A stretch of DNA of 64,000 nucleotides from Velamenicoccus sp964471325 (GTDB lineage: Bacteria > Omnitrophota > Gorgyraeia > Velamenicoccales > Velamenicoccaceae). Below, in pieces: positions 51,231 to 60,649 of the stretch (the stretch's first letter is position 1; every line of letters begins with the position of its first letter). The notes below the pieces were generated by a model that saw only the letters and a list, made by a program, of their open reading frames with translations, was not told the origin of the DNA and did no database searches. The translations under genes and the position numbers were made by a program. Where the stretch lies: positions 62,001-126,000 of the forward strand of contig CAYYFL010000002.1 of NCBI GenBank assembly GCA_964471325.1, in the 5' to 3' direction.

Positions 51231-53747
51231 CTATTTCCACAGCTTTTCAAACACATAATAGCTCTTGCGCAGCTGACGCAAGAACGGACTCAATTTCCCG
51301 TCCCCCTGGCCGGCGACACCCAGCCATTCTTCATGCATGAACCCGTCGGGGAAAGGACCTATCCACAAACCCTTTGTATCGTGAATGGCCGGTTCATAGC
51401 CTTTCCACCACTCATCTAAGTATTCGAAAAGAAAGCCGCCGATGGCATTGCCTGCTCCGCCGCCGAAAGCTTCATTATCCGCGATATCGCCCCAGGAACC
51501 CGTCAGATATTCCATCTGCGCCTCCTCGGCCTGCTCGCGCGTGTAACAGTAAGCATAGGCGCCGCAACCGTATTCCGTGATGATCGCCGGCCTGTCCGTC
51601 AACCGCTTGACGTCCGCCCAGAAAGAGCCGAATCCCTGATCGCCCCGGTACGCATTGGCACCGAACACATCGATATCCGGCGCATTGGCGGCATAACGGT
51701 CCAGGTACAGCACATCGCCGCTGGCAATCGCGACAGGATGATTGGGATCGAGAGACTTGATGAGTTTGGCCGCTTCATTGGCAAACCTGAAGAAACTGTC
51801 CGGTTTTTTGTCGGCGTTACAGGCGACGCCGTAGACATTTTCATTGCCCAGGAGCCACATGAGCACAAACGGTTCATCCTTATATTCCATGACCATCTTG
51901 CGGACGGATTCCAACATGTTCTTCTGTTGTTCAGGATTATCGTAATCCGTGCCTTCGTGCCAGCTGGCGCCGGAACCCAGCGCATATTTGCCCAGGTAAT
52001 CACCGATGACGACGCGGATGCCGTATCTTTTGAATGCATCCCTGAAAATCTCCTTTTTCAAAGGCGTCGGCTGATGATACATGCGCAGGGTATTGATCCC
52101 CATGCGTTTCATCAGCTCAAAATCACCGACGGCCTTCTCGCCGGGATCCTGCACGTTGTTCCAGTTGGCGTCCACGAACGCATCATAAGGACCGTCGCAC
52201 TTGCCGTTATGGTTGTAATCATATTCCATCCAGCTCACCAGCGAGCCGTCGTCCGGGCTCTGGCCGACCTTCACGGGCTGGTAGGTGATGCCTTTGATAC
52301 AATAGGGCTTGTTGTCGACAAGCATCTGCCAATCGCCGTTCTCATATTGCACCAAGCGCACCTGTCCGTTGCCCAGGCGGCGCTTGATCCGGCGCTGCAT
52401 GATCTTCATGTCGACGTATTTCCTGACTTTGTCCGAGATCGTCTCCGGGATGTGGTTTTTCACGATACGGCCGGGGTTCACGATGAAGACGTCGTTGCGG
52501 ATGTCGTTGTCGAAACCGTTGTCGATCCTGATGGAGGCGCCCACAAGTTTCATGTTCACCTGCGGATATTTTTTGCAGAGATATTTGATGCGCGCGATGG
52601 ACGCCGGCCCGACGTACCACGGCGTATGCCAATACGTCCAACCCACCGTCTGAGGAAAATGAACAACAACGGCATAATACGCCTTGATCGCATGCTTGAT
52701 CAGGCCGGACTTCTCCAGGATGAGGGCCGTGTAATATTGCCGGATACCGGGCGGTTCAGGCGCCATGGCCCATTTGATGAAAGCGGCCTCCAGGTCGGGA
52801 GAGCGGACAAAATCCCAATGGCTGCCTTCGAGGCGTTTCTCTTTCTTGACCTCCTGGAATGCCGGGTCCCAGCGCACACTCGTCGTATTGGGATAAATCC
52901 CTTCGCCGACGGCCTCGGAAAGTCCATCCTGGGATTTGACGACATACTTATAATCTTTTGTGCCGGGATCGACGAACTCTCCGTACTTCTCGTAATCCAC
53001 AATCTCTTCCTTGCCGGGATCGGACAATTCGATCTTCGTCTCGGGGATCGTCCCGCAGCGCTCGGCATTCGGGTCTTTGCCCTGGAGACGGTCCATGGCC
53101 TCCTGAGCCACCTCGGCTGTCTTATAAAACCAGCCACGGGGATCCCACCCCTGCGCATAGCCGTAATCGCTGACGATCACACCGAAAGCGGTAATCGCGT
53201 CGTCTTTCTTGCCTTCTTTTTTCAAGGCCTCACCTTTAATAAACTGGACCTGTGCGACATTGTTCAAGGTCGCGTAACTATTGATTTGCTCGGTAGGAGG
53301 AAAATCTTTCAGCGACGCCTGCTCCTTGGCCGCCTCCCGGCCGAAACGCCGCATCACCTCGTCTACCGTCGCATAAACCTTCTCAAAATCACCCTCATCT
53401 TTGGCCTTCCTGGCCACGGTCACCATCTCTTCCAAGGAGGCTTCCGCCGGAGCCGCCTCAGGCGCCTTTTGACTGGGTTCGGCAACGGCTGCGGCAACCG
53501 GAGCCCCTGTCTCCCCCTGGATCATATTCGTTGCCGCCGGAGCCCCTGCCACAATCTCCTGGTTTTGAGCAGATTCATCCTGGGCCCAGGAAAGCCCAGA
53601 GAACAAAAAACAGAATATAGAGAACAGGAAAGCGGCTGCACGAAGACGGATAAAAGAACTTAAAAACTGGAGGCCAAAAAAATGCCGCGTCGCGCCCATA
53701 GGAAACCCCGCATATCTTTTTTCATCTTTTTGGATGAGTCTGTTCAT
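51231..53747 (-). CDS. large secreted clan GH-A glycosidase with N-terminal helical region
   Basis: 838 aa. A signal peptide near residue 42-57 (FLFSIFCFLFSGLSWAQ) lies inside a 57-aa N-terminal segment, so the true start may be nearer than 53747. Residues 75-430 form a helical/mixed region (SLEEMVTVARKAKDEGDFEK, NNVAQVQFIKGEALKKEGKK). From about 470 comes a GH-A barrel with WLLGNENVYGVACN (acid/base) and PAIITEYGCGAYAYCYT (nucleophile). FGGGAGNAIGGFLFEYLDEW is shared with the 48528 product. It heads the glycosidase set after the ABC genes. Confidence 0.83.
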   Translation of the reverse strand: MNRLIQKDEKRYAGFPMGATRHFFGLQFLSSFIRLRAAAFLFSIFCFLFSGLSWAQDESAQNQEIVAGAPAATNMIQGETGAPVAAAVAEPSQKAPEAAPAEASLEEMVTVARKAKDEGDFEKVYATVDEVMRRFGREAAKEQASLKDFPPTEQINSYATLNNVAQVQFIKGEALKKEGKKDDAITAFGVIVSDYGYAQGWDPRGWFYKTAEVAQEAMDRLQGKDPNAERCGTIPETKIELSDPGKEEIVDYEKYGEFVDPGTKDYKYVVKSQDGLSEAVGEGIYPNTTSVRWDPAFQEVKKEKRLEGSHWDFVRSPDLEAAFIKWAMAPEPPGIRQYYTALILEKSGLIKHAIKAYYAVVVHFPQTVGWTYWHTPWYVGPASIARIKYLCKKYPQVNMKLVGASIRIDNGFDNDIRNDVFIVNPGRIVKNHIPETISDKVRKYVDMKIMQRRIKRRLGNGQVRLVQYENGDWQMLVDNKPYCIKGITYQPVKVGQSPDDGSLVSWMEYDYNHNGKCDGPYDAFVDANWNNVQDPGEKAVGDFELMKRMGINTLRMYHQPTPLKKEIFRDAFKRYGIRVVIGDYLGKYALGSGASWHEGTDYDNPEQQKNMLESVRKMVMEYKDEPFVLMWLLGNENVYGVACNADKKPDSFFRFANEAAKLIKSLDPNHPVAIASGDVLYLDRYAANAPDIDVFGANAYRGDQGFGSFWADVKRLTDRPAIITEYGCGAYAYCYTREQAEEAQMEYLTGSWGDIADNEAFGGGAGNAIGGFLFEYLDEWWKGYEPAIHDTKGLWIGPFPDGFMHEEWLGVAGQGDGKLSPFLRQLRKSYYVFEKLWK

Positions 53748-53772
53748 CTTTAAATATCTCTTACCTCTGGGA

Positions 53773-54714
53773 TTAACCGACCACCGCGCCAGCCGTGATC
53801 CCCTTGATGATGAACCGCTGCATGACCAGATAAATAATCAGGATGGGCACAACGGTGATGGTCATGCCGGCCATGAGCAGCGGATATTGCGTGATGTGCT
53901 CGCCCTGGAAGACCATGAGGCCTCTCTGCAGGGGCATCAGGTCCTTCGACGACAAAATCAGATTCGCCAGAATGTATTCGTTCCAGACGTTGAGGGCGTT
54001 ATAAATGATGATGACGGCGATAGCAGGCTTGGCCAAGGGCAGGGCGACATGGCGCCAAATCCCGAGACGCGAGCATCCGTCGATGCGCGCGGCGTCTTCC
54101 AGTTCCTTGGGCATCCTGTCGAAAAACGTCTTGAGCATGTAAATGCTGAAAGAAAGCCCGACGTTGATCATGCAGAGGATGTAGGCCGTGCGCGGATAAA
54201 ACTGGTCCTCGATAAAAGAGGTGATCCCGAAGACAACACTCTGGGGGAAAACCTTAAGCAGGAACGGCGTCGCGGCAGCCGTCGTATTCAACAGGACATT
54301 GCGGACATTGTTGACCAAAACATAGAGCGGGACGAAACTGCCGGGCAAGGGGATCATCATGGCCGCCAGGAACATGAAGAATAAAAGGTTCTTGCCGGGA
54401 AAATTCATGCGCGAGAACGCGTAGGCCGCCAGGGACGAAACCATGACGATACCGAAGACGACGACAACCGTATAAAAAAGGGAATTCAGGAAGTACACGC
54501 CGAAGCCCCCTTTGGTCCAAGCCAGGTAAAAATTCCCCCAATGCATGGCGCGCGGGATGACGCTCATATCGGAGAAGATCGTGCTCTGGGTCTTGAGGGA
54601 AGAACCGAACATCCATAAAAGAGGAAACACGCATGTCACGGAGACAATAATGAGGAAAACGTTAATGAAGAAGCCCGATGCGTGCTGCGCAGCCGTGTAT
54701 TTGTTAAGTCTCAT
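53773..54714 (-). CDS. ABC sugar transporter permease, MalG type
   Basis: 313 aa from MRLNKYTAAQH; the longer frame to 54762 adds a basic segment without a clear site. Six membrane segments. The EAA loop ELEDAARIDGCSRLGIWRHV followed by ALPLAKPAI fits MalG-type permeases of CUT1 importers; YNALNVWNEYILANLIL is typical. Pairs with the MalF-type gene 66 bases upstream and the lipoprotein before it. No ATPase subunit is in the window, so a shared MsiK-like ATPase elsewhere is likely. Confidence 0.93.
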   Translation of the reverse strand: MRLNKYTAAQHASGFFINVFLIIVSVTCVFPLLWMFGSSLKTQSTIFSDMSVIPRAMHWGNFYLAWTKGGFGVYFLNSLFYTVVVVFGIVMVSSLAAYAFSRMNFPGKNLLFFMFLAAMMIPLPGSFVPLYVLVNNVRNVLLNTTAAATPFLLKVFPQSVVFGITSFIEDQFYPRTAYILCMINVGLSFSIYMLKTFFDRMPKELEDAARIDGCSRLGIWRHVALPLAKPAIAVIIIYNALNVWNEYILANLILSSKDLMPLQRGLMVFQGEHITQYPLLMAGMTITVVPILIIYLVMQRFIIKGITAGAVVG

Positions 54715-54780
54715 GCTTTTACTTTCTCTACGGGCTGCCGCCCGTAGCATCTTCTTCCCCACGCGGAAGCGCGGGGCAAC

Positions 54781-55845
54781 TTATGCCTGTTTCAATTTAC
54801 GCGATATCCCCATCTGCGCAAAAGAGACCATCATCAGGATCACACCGAACGTCAACCCTTGGGCGCAGGCGTAGCCGAACATCGAAGACCCTTGCATGGA
54901 CGCCAGGATCCTCGTCACAGGCACTTCCGTATGATAACCGGGACCTCCACCGGTCATCGACAAGATCAAGACAAAAGCCTGCATAGATCCCAGGATGGTC
55001 AAAATCATAACCAGGACGAAGACGGGAATCATGAGCGGGATCGTCACGTTCTTAAAGCTTTGCCAGACGTTGGCGCCATCAACCTTCGCCGCCTCGTACA
55101 ATTCCTTCGGGATCGTCTGCAGGCCGGCCAAAAGGATCATGAACCCCCAGCCGAAACCCTTCCAGCTGTGAATGATGGCGACGCACGTCAAGGCCGTATT
55201 CGGATCTGACAACCAGTTATGCGCCAGATGTTGCAGCCCCAAAAGACCAAGCGTATAGTTCAGGAAACCGTAATCGCCGTCGTAGATCCAGCGCCAGATG
55301 AGGCCCACAACGACCTCGGAGAGGACCGGCGGGATGAAAAAGATCACGCGATAAAAATTCTTTGCCCTGATCTGACGGTCGCAAGCCAACGCCAAGGCCA
55401 GGGCCAGCGCATTCTGGAACGTCAGGGCGATCAGCGTGATGTAGCCGGCATTGCCCATGGATACCCACCAGATCCTGTCCTTCATGATCTCGAAGAAATT
55501 GGACAAACCCACAAAAGTCATCTTGGGCGAGATGCCATCCCAGGCATGATGCGACAGCTGAAGGACTTTGAAAAAAGGATAGATATAGAAAATCGAGAAA
55601 ATCAGCAGGGCCGGCACGACGAAAAAGAACGCCGACAGGCTCTTCTTGATGAGATTAGCCAGGACCAGGAAAAGAAGGGCCAGCGTTACAGAACCATAAG
55701 CCAGAACCCAGAAGACGGCGGAATCGTGAAAAAGCAAAAAGAAAGTTTCCAGGGCCGCCAGAAACAAAACGGTGCCGATCACCTTCTGCTTGGGCGTGGC
55801 ATTATGCATGAGGTTATAAAACTGTTTGATCTTTTCGGCAATCAT
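54781..55845 (-). CDS. ABC sugar transporter permease, MalF type
   Basis: 354 aa with about eight membrane segments, including an N-terminal extra pair (VIGTVLFLAALETFFLLF, SVTLALLFLVLANLIKKS). The EAA loop ELYEAAKVDGANVWQSFKNV followed by TIPLMIPVF matches CUT1 permeases, as does GLIWRWIYDGDYGFLNYTLG. Follows the binding-protein gene by 44 bases. Confidence 0.93.
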   Translation of the reverse strand: MIAEKIKQFYNLMHNATPKQKVIGTVLFLAALETFFLLFHDSAVFWVLAYGSVTLALLFLVLANLIKKSLSAFFFVVPALLIFSIFYIYPFFKVLQLSHHAWDGISPKMTFVGLSNFFEIMKDRIWWVSMGNAGYITLIALTFQNALALALALACDRQIRAKNFYRVIFFIPPVLSEVVVGLIWRWIYDGDYGFLNYTLGLLGLQHLAHNWLSDPNTALTCVAIIHSWKGFGWGFMILLAGLQTIPKELYEAAKVDGANVWQSFKNVTIPLMIPVFVLVMILTILGSMQAFVLILSMTGGGPGYHTEVPVTRILASMQGSSMFGYACAQGLTFGVILMMVSFAQMGISRKLKQA

Positions 55846-55889
55846 TGTCTTTTACGGATGAGCCTCTTTACCGGTCCGTTCCTCGTGGC

Positions 55890-57221
55890 TCACTTCTGTT
55901 TCGCCATTTCTTCAGCTTTGAGCTTGGCCAATTCCTCGGCCAGGCCTTCCGGCGTCTTCTCCCCGATGATGATCGACTGGATGCCCTTATCGAAGCGCTC
56001 AATGACCTTGGGAAGTTCGTTCACCGGCCAGATGTTCGGGTGCGTCACATTGTCCATCCCCTTGGAAAAGTCCGCCAGGATCTCCGGGATCGACCCGGAC
56101 ACCTTCCTGTTGGAAGGCAGGTTGCGGGTCGTCTCCGAGAGATACGCCTGCTGTTCGGTCGCTGTCAGCCATTTCAGGAATGTAACGGCTTCCTCCTTCA
56201 CCGCCGAACGGTCGTTGACCAAAAGCGAAGAGCCGGCCCCGCCCCAGATATACATGGGGTTTTTAAGATTGACCTTCGGCGGAAGCATCACGCCGTAATC
56301 CAACGACGGGTTCATGCCGTGATAGACATTGACGCACCAGGAACCGTTAAAGGCAAATGCCGAGCGCTCATTGGCGAAATTCTGCTCGGCTGTTTTGTTC
56401 ACCATGGTCACGATACCTGACGCCAGCATGCCGCGGTCGGCCATTTCCTTAAAAAGACTGAAGACCTTGACCCAGTCGGGATCCGTGTAAGGGACTTCGC
56501 CGCGGATGGTGGCAAAGACCTTGTCCGGCCCCATGATATTGAAAGCGAAGTTCGATGCCAGGCAGTCGATCATCCAGATCTCGCCCCAGCCGCTGACAAG
56601 CCCCTGGGTACCGGCTTCCTTCAGCTTCTGGCAATCGGCGACAAATTCCGCCCAATCCTTCGGCGGGCGCGCCGGGTCCAGTCCCGCCTTCTGGAAAAGC
56701 TTTTTATTGTAGACCATCTGGATATTCATGACGTCTATCGGCACGCCGTAGATGCCCGCCTCGACGCCATAAGGATTGTCCGTCCTGAATTCGTTGACCG
56801 CCAGGGCCTTTTCATACAAGAGGTTCTTCCAGGCCCCTCCTTGCTCTTCCATCGCGCCTGTCAGGTTGGCCACATGGCCGGCTTTGATGAACGCCGCAAA
56901 ATCCCGTTTTTCGCCGAGAAGACCGAAGATGTCCGGCAGCGCGCGCGCCTGCGCCGCGGCCCGGACCTTCTGCGAATAGGCATCGGAAGGGGCATACAGC
57001 TCGAAGACGACCTTGATACCGGTCTTGGCCTCATATCTTTTAGCCAGTTCCTGGAAGGCCTCTTCACGGTCCGTCATCCAGTGCCAGACGACGATCTTTT
57101 TGCCGGCGGTCTGGGGCCTCTGAGCACCCTGGGTGCCGCAGCCGCTCATAAAAACAGTAGACAGTAAAAACAAGGACAGCGAAGAGAGCGTTTTCTTAAA
57201 AATGCCCAAGCGGTTCATCAT
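55890..57221 (-). CDS. sugar ABC transporter substrate-binding lipoprotein
   Basis: 443 aa from MMNRLGIFKKTL with GGAGG upstream. Lipobox FMSGCG places the lipid Cys near residue 26. Family 1 solute-binding signature: FQELAKRYEAKTGIKVVFEL near 60, YGVPIDVMNIQMVYNKKLFQ, GLDPARPPKDWAEFVADCQK. Binds an oligosaccharide for the downstream permeases; likely the product that the GH94 enzyme upstream phosphorolyses. 43 bases separate it from the GH94 gene. Confidence 0.93.
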   Translation of the reverse strand: MMNRLGIFKKTLSSLSLFLLSTVFMSGCGTQGAQRPQTAGKKIVVWHWMTDREEAFQELAKRYEAKTGIKVVFELYAPSDAYSQKVRAAAQARALPDIFGLLGEKRDFAAFIKAGHVANLTGAMEEQGGAWKNLLYEKALAVNEFRTDNPYGVEAGIYGVPIDVMNIQMVYNKKLFQKAGLDPARPPKDWAEFVADCQKLKEAGTQGLVSGWGEIWMIDCLASNFAFNIMGPDKVFATIRGEVPYTDPDWVKVFSLFKEMADRGMLASGIVTMVNKTAEQNFANERSAFAFNGSWCVNVYHGMNPSLDYGVMLPPKVNLKNPMYIWGGAGSSLLVNDRSAVKEEAVTFLKWLTATEQQAYLSETTRNLPSNRKVSGSIPEILADFSKGMDNVTHPNIWPVNELPKVIERFDKGIQSIIIGEKTPEGLAEELAKLKAEEMAKQK

Positions 57222-57264
57222 TGCTTTCCTCCGTTCTTGTCCGTGGCGCGCCCTCAAAACCGCG

Positions 57265-59700
57265 CTATCCCATCACCACGCGGACCTTGTGCTCTTTGCC
57301 GTCGCCGAACGACTTGACCAGCGTCCCTTCGATCCTGGTGCCGTCGACGTAAATTTCTTTTATGCCCTTCTCAACGCCGTTGGGATTTTCGATCTCGACC
57401 TCATACACATCCCCGCGGAACGGCCGACGGACAGAACATTTCTTCCAGGACGACGGCAGACAGGGATCGATGCGCAGGCCCGCATAATCCCTGCGCACGC
57501 CGAGGATCCATTCGGTCGCCGCCATAAACGCCCAGCCCGATGCCCCCGTGATCCACGTGAACTGGCCCTCGCCGTAACGGTAAGGGTTCTCCGGCCCGAC
57601 GAGATATTCGGCGTAGACATACGGCTCGGCTTTATAAAGATCGTAACTTTTCTGTTTGTTCGGCATCAGCTTGCATATGGACTCGTAAGCCCAGGTGCCG
57701 CGTCCCGCTATGCAAAGCCCCACGATCATGAAATGCGCCGCGTGGCAGAAGACCGCCGCGTTCTCTTTCGTCCCCTCGGAGAACATGCTGATGCGGCCCA
57801 GCTCCGGCCTGAAATGGCTGAAGGCCGGGTAAAAAAGCGCCAGACCGTGCTTGCCGTCGAGATATTTGGCGGTGCTCTTGAGGATCTTGTCCGACCTTCC
57901 TCCATCGGCCACGCCGCCCAGAAGGGCCCACGCTTGCGTATTCAAAAAGATCTTGCCGCCGTCGTAATCTTTCGTGCCGTAAGCAATCCCGTCGTCGGTG
58001 AACCCTCTCTTATACCACTCGCCGTCCCAACCCACCTCGTTGACCCTGTCGGTCATGGTCTTGGCCTTGCGGCTGAATTCCTCAGCCTTGGCCGCATCGC
58101 CCGCCAGCTCGCAGAGTTCGACGAAATATTTCAAAGAGCGCACCAGCGCCTGGGCCAGCCAGACGCTCTCACCCTTGTGTCTCTTGCCCGCGGCATCGAT
58201 CGCGTCGTTCCAGTCCGCGTGGCCTATTTTCGGCAGGCCGCGTTCGCCGACGTCGTTGAAACAAAAATTGAGGTTCTTCTCGAGATGCTCAAAAAGCGTG
58301 CCTTCCCCGTCTGTCGTGGTGCCGCCCTTATACTGAAGGTCGATGTCCCAGCCGCCCACCCACTTGTCCCTGAGATACGGCACATAGGCCTCAAGAATGC
58401 CCTTGTCCCCCGTTTCCTGGACATAGGCGCGGACCGTCGCGGTCAGCCAGACCTGATGGTCCTTGTTCGGCCGGTGCTGGTTGGGGCCCGACGTGTCCGA
58501 CCAGCCGGGCGCTGACGTCCCATCCCGCCGGATCAAGGCTGCGATCTGCAGGATGCGCTTGCGCGTCAACTCGTGGTTGATGGAAACGATCGCCTCCGAA
58601 TCCTGGGCTGAGTCACGATACCCGCGGCCGCCGGAACCCTCGTGATAAAACGACGGGGAACGCGACCAGAGATTGCAGATATACACCTGGTATTTCATCC
58701 AGGTGTTGACCATGGTGTCGAAATCGCTGTCCGGCGTCTTGACGACGATATTGCCGGCGATGCGCTTCTTCCAGAGATCCCGTGTGCTTTCAAGCGCCTT
58801 CTTGACCTGCGCCAGGTCCCTGTATTTTTCAACGAGCTTGATGGCGTTCGACTGCCCTTCCGTCTCGCCCAGGATCACCACAAATTCCTTTGTCTGCCGG
58901 GGCGCGAGCTTCACGGTGTGCTTGAAACAGGCGATCCCGTCCTCGCCGGAACATAAGGCCGTATTCCTGAACTTGCCTCCCAGGATGGCCTCGGGCTTCT
59001 CCTCGGTGTTGTAACGTCCCAGGAATTCCGTCTTCCTCGTGGCATATCCCTTGACGTCAAGGCTGGAGGCGAAAAAGCTGAAATTCTTGAATTCTTTGAT
59101 ATTCATCCCCTGCCAGAAGGCGGTCTTCCATCCGAAGATCAATTTGTGGCTCTCGTCGAACCACATCCGGTTATAAAGATTCATGATGTTGCGGTAACGC
59201 AGCTCTTCGTGATAGTCGCCGACGAGCCATTCGACATAAGGATAGAGCTCCAGCTTCTTCTCTTTGTTCGTCTCGTTCGTCAAAGAGACGAGCCAAAGTT
59301 CGCAATCGTCGTCGACAGGGACAAAATAGGTGATCCGCGACGCAACGCCGTTGTATTTTTGCGCGATCGTCGTATAGCCGAGGCCGTGACGGCATTCGTA
59401 GGTATCCGGCTCAACCCTGATCGGTTGATATGTCAAAGACCAAACTTTGGATCTTTTGCTGCCGGCGCGCTCTTCCCGGGCGTAAATGTAGCGGCCGGGC
59501 CTGTCGAAATTCTTGTAGTCCGGGGCCCACCGCAGGATCCGGTCTGTGCGGCAGTCGCGGTAGAAGCTGTATCCGCCGGCGCACTGGGAGATGATCGCGC
59601 AATATTTGTCGTTCGTCAGATAATTGATCCAAGGGGTGGGTGTTACGGGATGAGAAATAATGAATTCGAGCCCGTCAGATGAAAAATGTCCGTACTTCAT
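57265..59700 (-). CDS. GH94-family glycan phosphorylase
   Basis: 811 aa, cytoplasmic. Splits a beta-linked glucosyl disaccharide or oligosaccharide with phosphate to a sugar 1-phosphate, saving ATP. The N-terminal beta-sandwich (CAGGYSFYRDCRTDRILRWA) is followed by the (alpha/alpha)6 barrel with EGSGGRGYRDSAQDSEAIVS, GWSDTSGPNQHRPNKDHQVW, GHADWNDAIDAAGKRHKGES (the DWND Asp as general acid) and NPYRYGEGQFTWITGASGWA. Cellobiose phosphorylase, chitobiose phosphorylase or laminaribiose phosphorylase cannot be told apart. It is first in the transport operon, so uptake and phosphorolysis are coupled. Confidence 0.93.
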   Translation of the reverse strand: MKYGHFSSDGLEFIISHPVTPTPWINYLTNDKYCAIISQCAGGYSFYRDCRTDRILRWAPDYKNFDRPGRYIYAREERAGSKRSKVWSLTYQPIRVEPDTYECRHGLGYTTIAQKYNGVASRITYFVPVDDDCELWLVSLTNETNKEKKLELYPYVEWLVGDYHEELRYRNIMNLYNRMWFDESHKLIFGWKTAFWQGMNIKEFKNFSFFASSLDVKGYATRKTEFLGRYNTEEKPEAILGGKFRNTALCSGEDGIACFKHTVKLAPRQTKEFVVILGETEGQSNAIKLVEKYRDLAQVKKALESTRDLWKKRIAGNIVVKTPDSDFDTMVNTWMKYQVYICNLWSRSPSFYHEGSGGRGYRDSAQDSEAIVSINHELTRKRILQIAALIRRDGTSAPGWSDTSGPNQHRPNKDHQVWLTATVRAYVQETGDKGILEAYVPYLRDKWVGGWDIDLQYKGGTTTDGEGTLFEHLEKNLNFCFNDVGERGLPKIGHADWNDAIDAAGKRHKGESVWLAQALVRSLKYFVELCELAGDAAKAEEFSRKAKTMTDRVNEVGWDGEWYKRGFTDDGIAYGTKDYDGGKIFLNTQAWALLGGVADGGRSDKILKSTAKYLDGKHGLALFYPAFSHFRPELGRISMFSEGTKENAAVFCHAAHFMIVGLCIAGRGTWAYESICKLMPNKQKSYDLYKAEPYVYAEYLVGPENPYRYGEGQFTWITGASGWAFMAATEWILGVRRDYAGLRIDPCLPSSWKKCSVRRPFRGDVYEVEIENPNGVEKGIKEIYVDGTRIEGTLVKSFGDGKEHKVRVVMG

Positions 59701-59733
59701 GTGCTTTGTCTCTTCTCCTTTTTTAATGAGTAG

Positions 59734-59777
59734 ACACTTTATGGAACCGTCGCCTTATGACAGGCGACATAAAGTGT
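59734..59777. repeat. cruciform-like palindrome upstream of GH94
   Basis: ACACTTTATG (59734-59743) and GTCGCC (59749-59754) pair with GGCGAC (59763-59768) and ATAAAGTGT (59769-59777). It lies 34 bases before the GH94 ATG, in the operon's leader, so it could be an operator, a leader hairpin or another dispersed element. Confidence 0.6.
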
Positions 59778-59782
59778 AGGCC

Positions 59783-59881
59783 GGAGCTTTCCTTCATCGG
59801 AAGAGGAAACTCCGCCCTTGCTGGGCTGGAGCTTTCCTTCATCGGAAGAGGAAACTCCGCCCTTGCTGGGCTGGAGCTTTT
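59783..59881. repeat. 45-bp tandem repeat, two full copies plus a stub
   Basis: Units start at 59783, 59828 and 59873 (the third only GGAGCTTTT). Each holds GGAGCTTTCC and GGAAACTCC, so it can fold on itself. It encodes repetitive peptides in two frames, which I regard as accidental. The following region 59882-60042 shows a palindrome-like CTGCCTGCCGCCAGACAGG and no gene. Confidence 0.85.
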
Positions 59882-60042
59882 GCGCTCGGCCGTCGCGCCT
59901 GCCTGCCGCCAGACAGGAATTAAACCCCGCATCAACTTTTCTAAAGAGGTTGTCTTAATGACAAACGCCTGTCTGCAATTCCATTCCTTCTCTTAAAAGC
60001 CAAGCTTATGGGAAAAGTTGGTGCGGAGTCAGGTTCAGGCCG

Positions 60043-60073
60043 ATAACTTACATCGCTTTGCTCTGTAAGTTAT
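60043..60073. repeat. 9-bp inverted repeat in a gene-poor stretch
   Basis: ATAACTTAC (60043-60051) and GTAAGTTAT (60065-60073). It lies in 59701-60274, a 574-base gap before GH94. A plus-strand basic frame of 68 codons (60072-60278) overlaps it but shows no family feature. The sequence AAGTTGGTGCGG (60016) also occurs at 30104. Confidence 0.5.
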
Positions 60074-60274
60074 GCCTTCACCTAACCTATTGATAATTAT
60101 AGATAAAAATATGTTTAAAAAGTTTATCATAAGCAAGGTAAAAGTCAAGAAATACTTATGCAAATTTAGCGTGCGGAAAAAGGGTAAAAAATATCACGGC
60201 GGGAAAACAAAAGCCTCTTCTCGTGCGCTTCTAAAATCTATCCGGAAATCCCCTAAAAACCTGCCTGACTGTCC

Positions 60275-60649
60275 CTAAACCCCCTGCCACCAGCGTTCCC
60301 TGAGCTGCTGCGGATGATGATCGATGACGTAATCCAGGATGCACTGCTTATGGCAGTCTCGAATTCTCCTAAATGCCAATCCTGTCAAATAGTTATATTC
60401 CTCCTGAAAACCTTGAGAATGCTTCTGCCAGATCACTTCGGATTCGACACACACCGTTCCCTCAACGTCAGGAAACTCAAACATAACGTTGAGCTTGTCC
60501 CCTGGTTCATGTTTTTCAACTGTCTCCACACATGCGCCCGTTGTGCTGAGATCCTTCGTCCTTGCGTATCCTTCGTTATGCTTCGCAAACCCCATGTAGC
60601 GAATTGGCAAGATTATGTTCCAACGGACCGAACCTCTCTTCTCATCCAT
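60275..60649 (-). CDS. PilZ-domain protein
   Basis: 124 aa from MDEKRGSVRWNIIL with GGAGGTGTTCA upstream; the longer frame to 60760 has no such site. PilZ core: RGSVRWNIILPI (RxxxR) and RTKDLSTTGACVETVE (DxSxxG), the cyclic-di-GMP binding motifs, then ESEVIWQKHSQG. A small stand-alone c-di-GMP receptor. It follows another PilZ gene by 175 bases. Confidence 0.87.
   Translation of the reverse strand: MDEKRGSVRWNIILPIRYMGFAKHNEGYARTKDLSTTGACVETVEKHEPGDKLNVMFEFPDVEGTVCVESEVIWQKHSQGFQEEYNYLTGLAFRRIRDCHKQCILDYVIDHHPQQLRERWWQGV

Noticed and set aside
51738..53663. 641-codon plus-strand frame
   Set aside because: Antisense to the large GH-A gene with both catalytic Glu motifs.
59723..59996. Frames with repeated AEFPLPMKESSSPAR or RGNSALAGLELSFIG
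   Set aside because: They are translations of the 45-bp tandem repeat and lack starts with ribosome-binding sites.
60072..60278. Basic 68-codon plus-strand frame in an intergenic gap
   Set aside because: No ribosome-binding site of note, no family feature, and it runs into the PilZ stop region; AT-rich Lys codons explain it.
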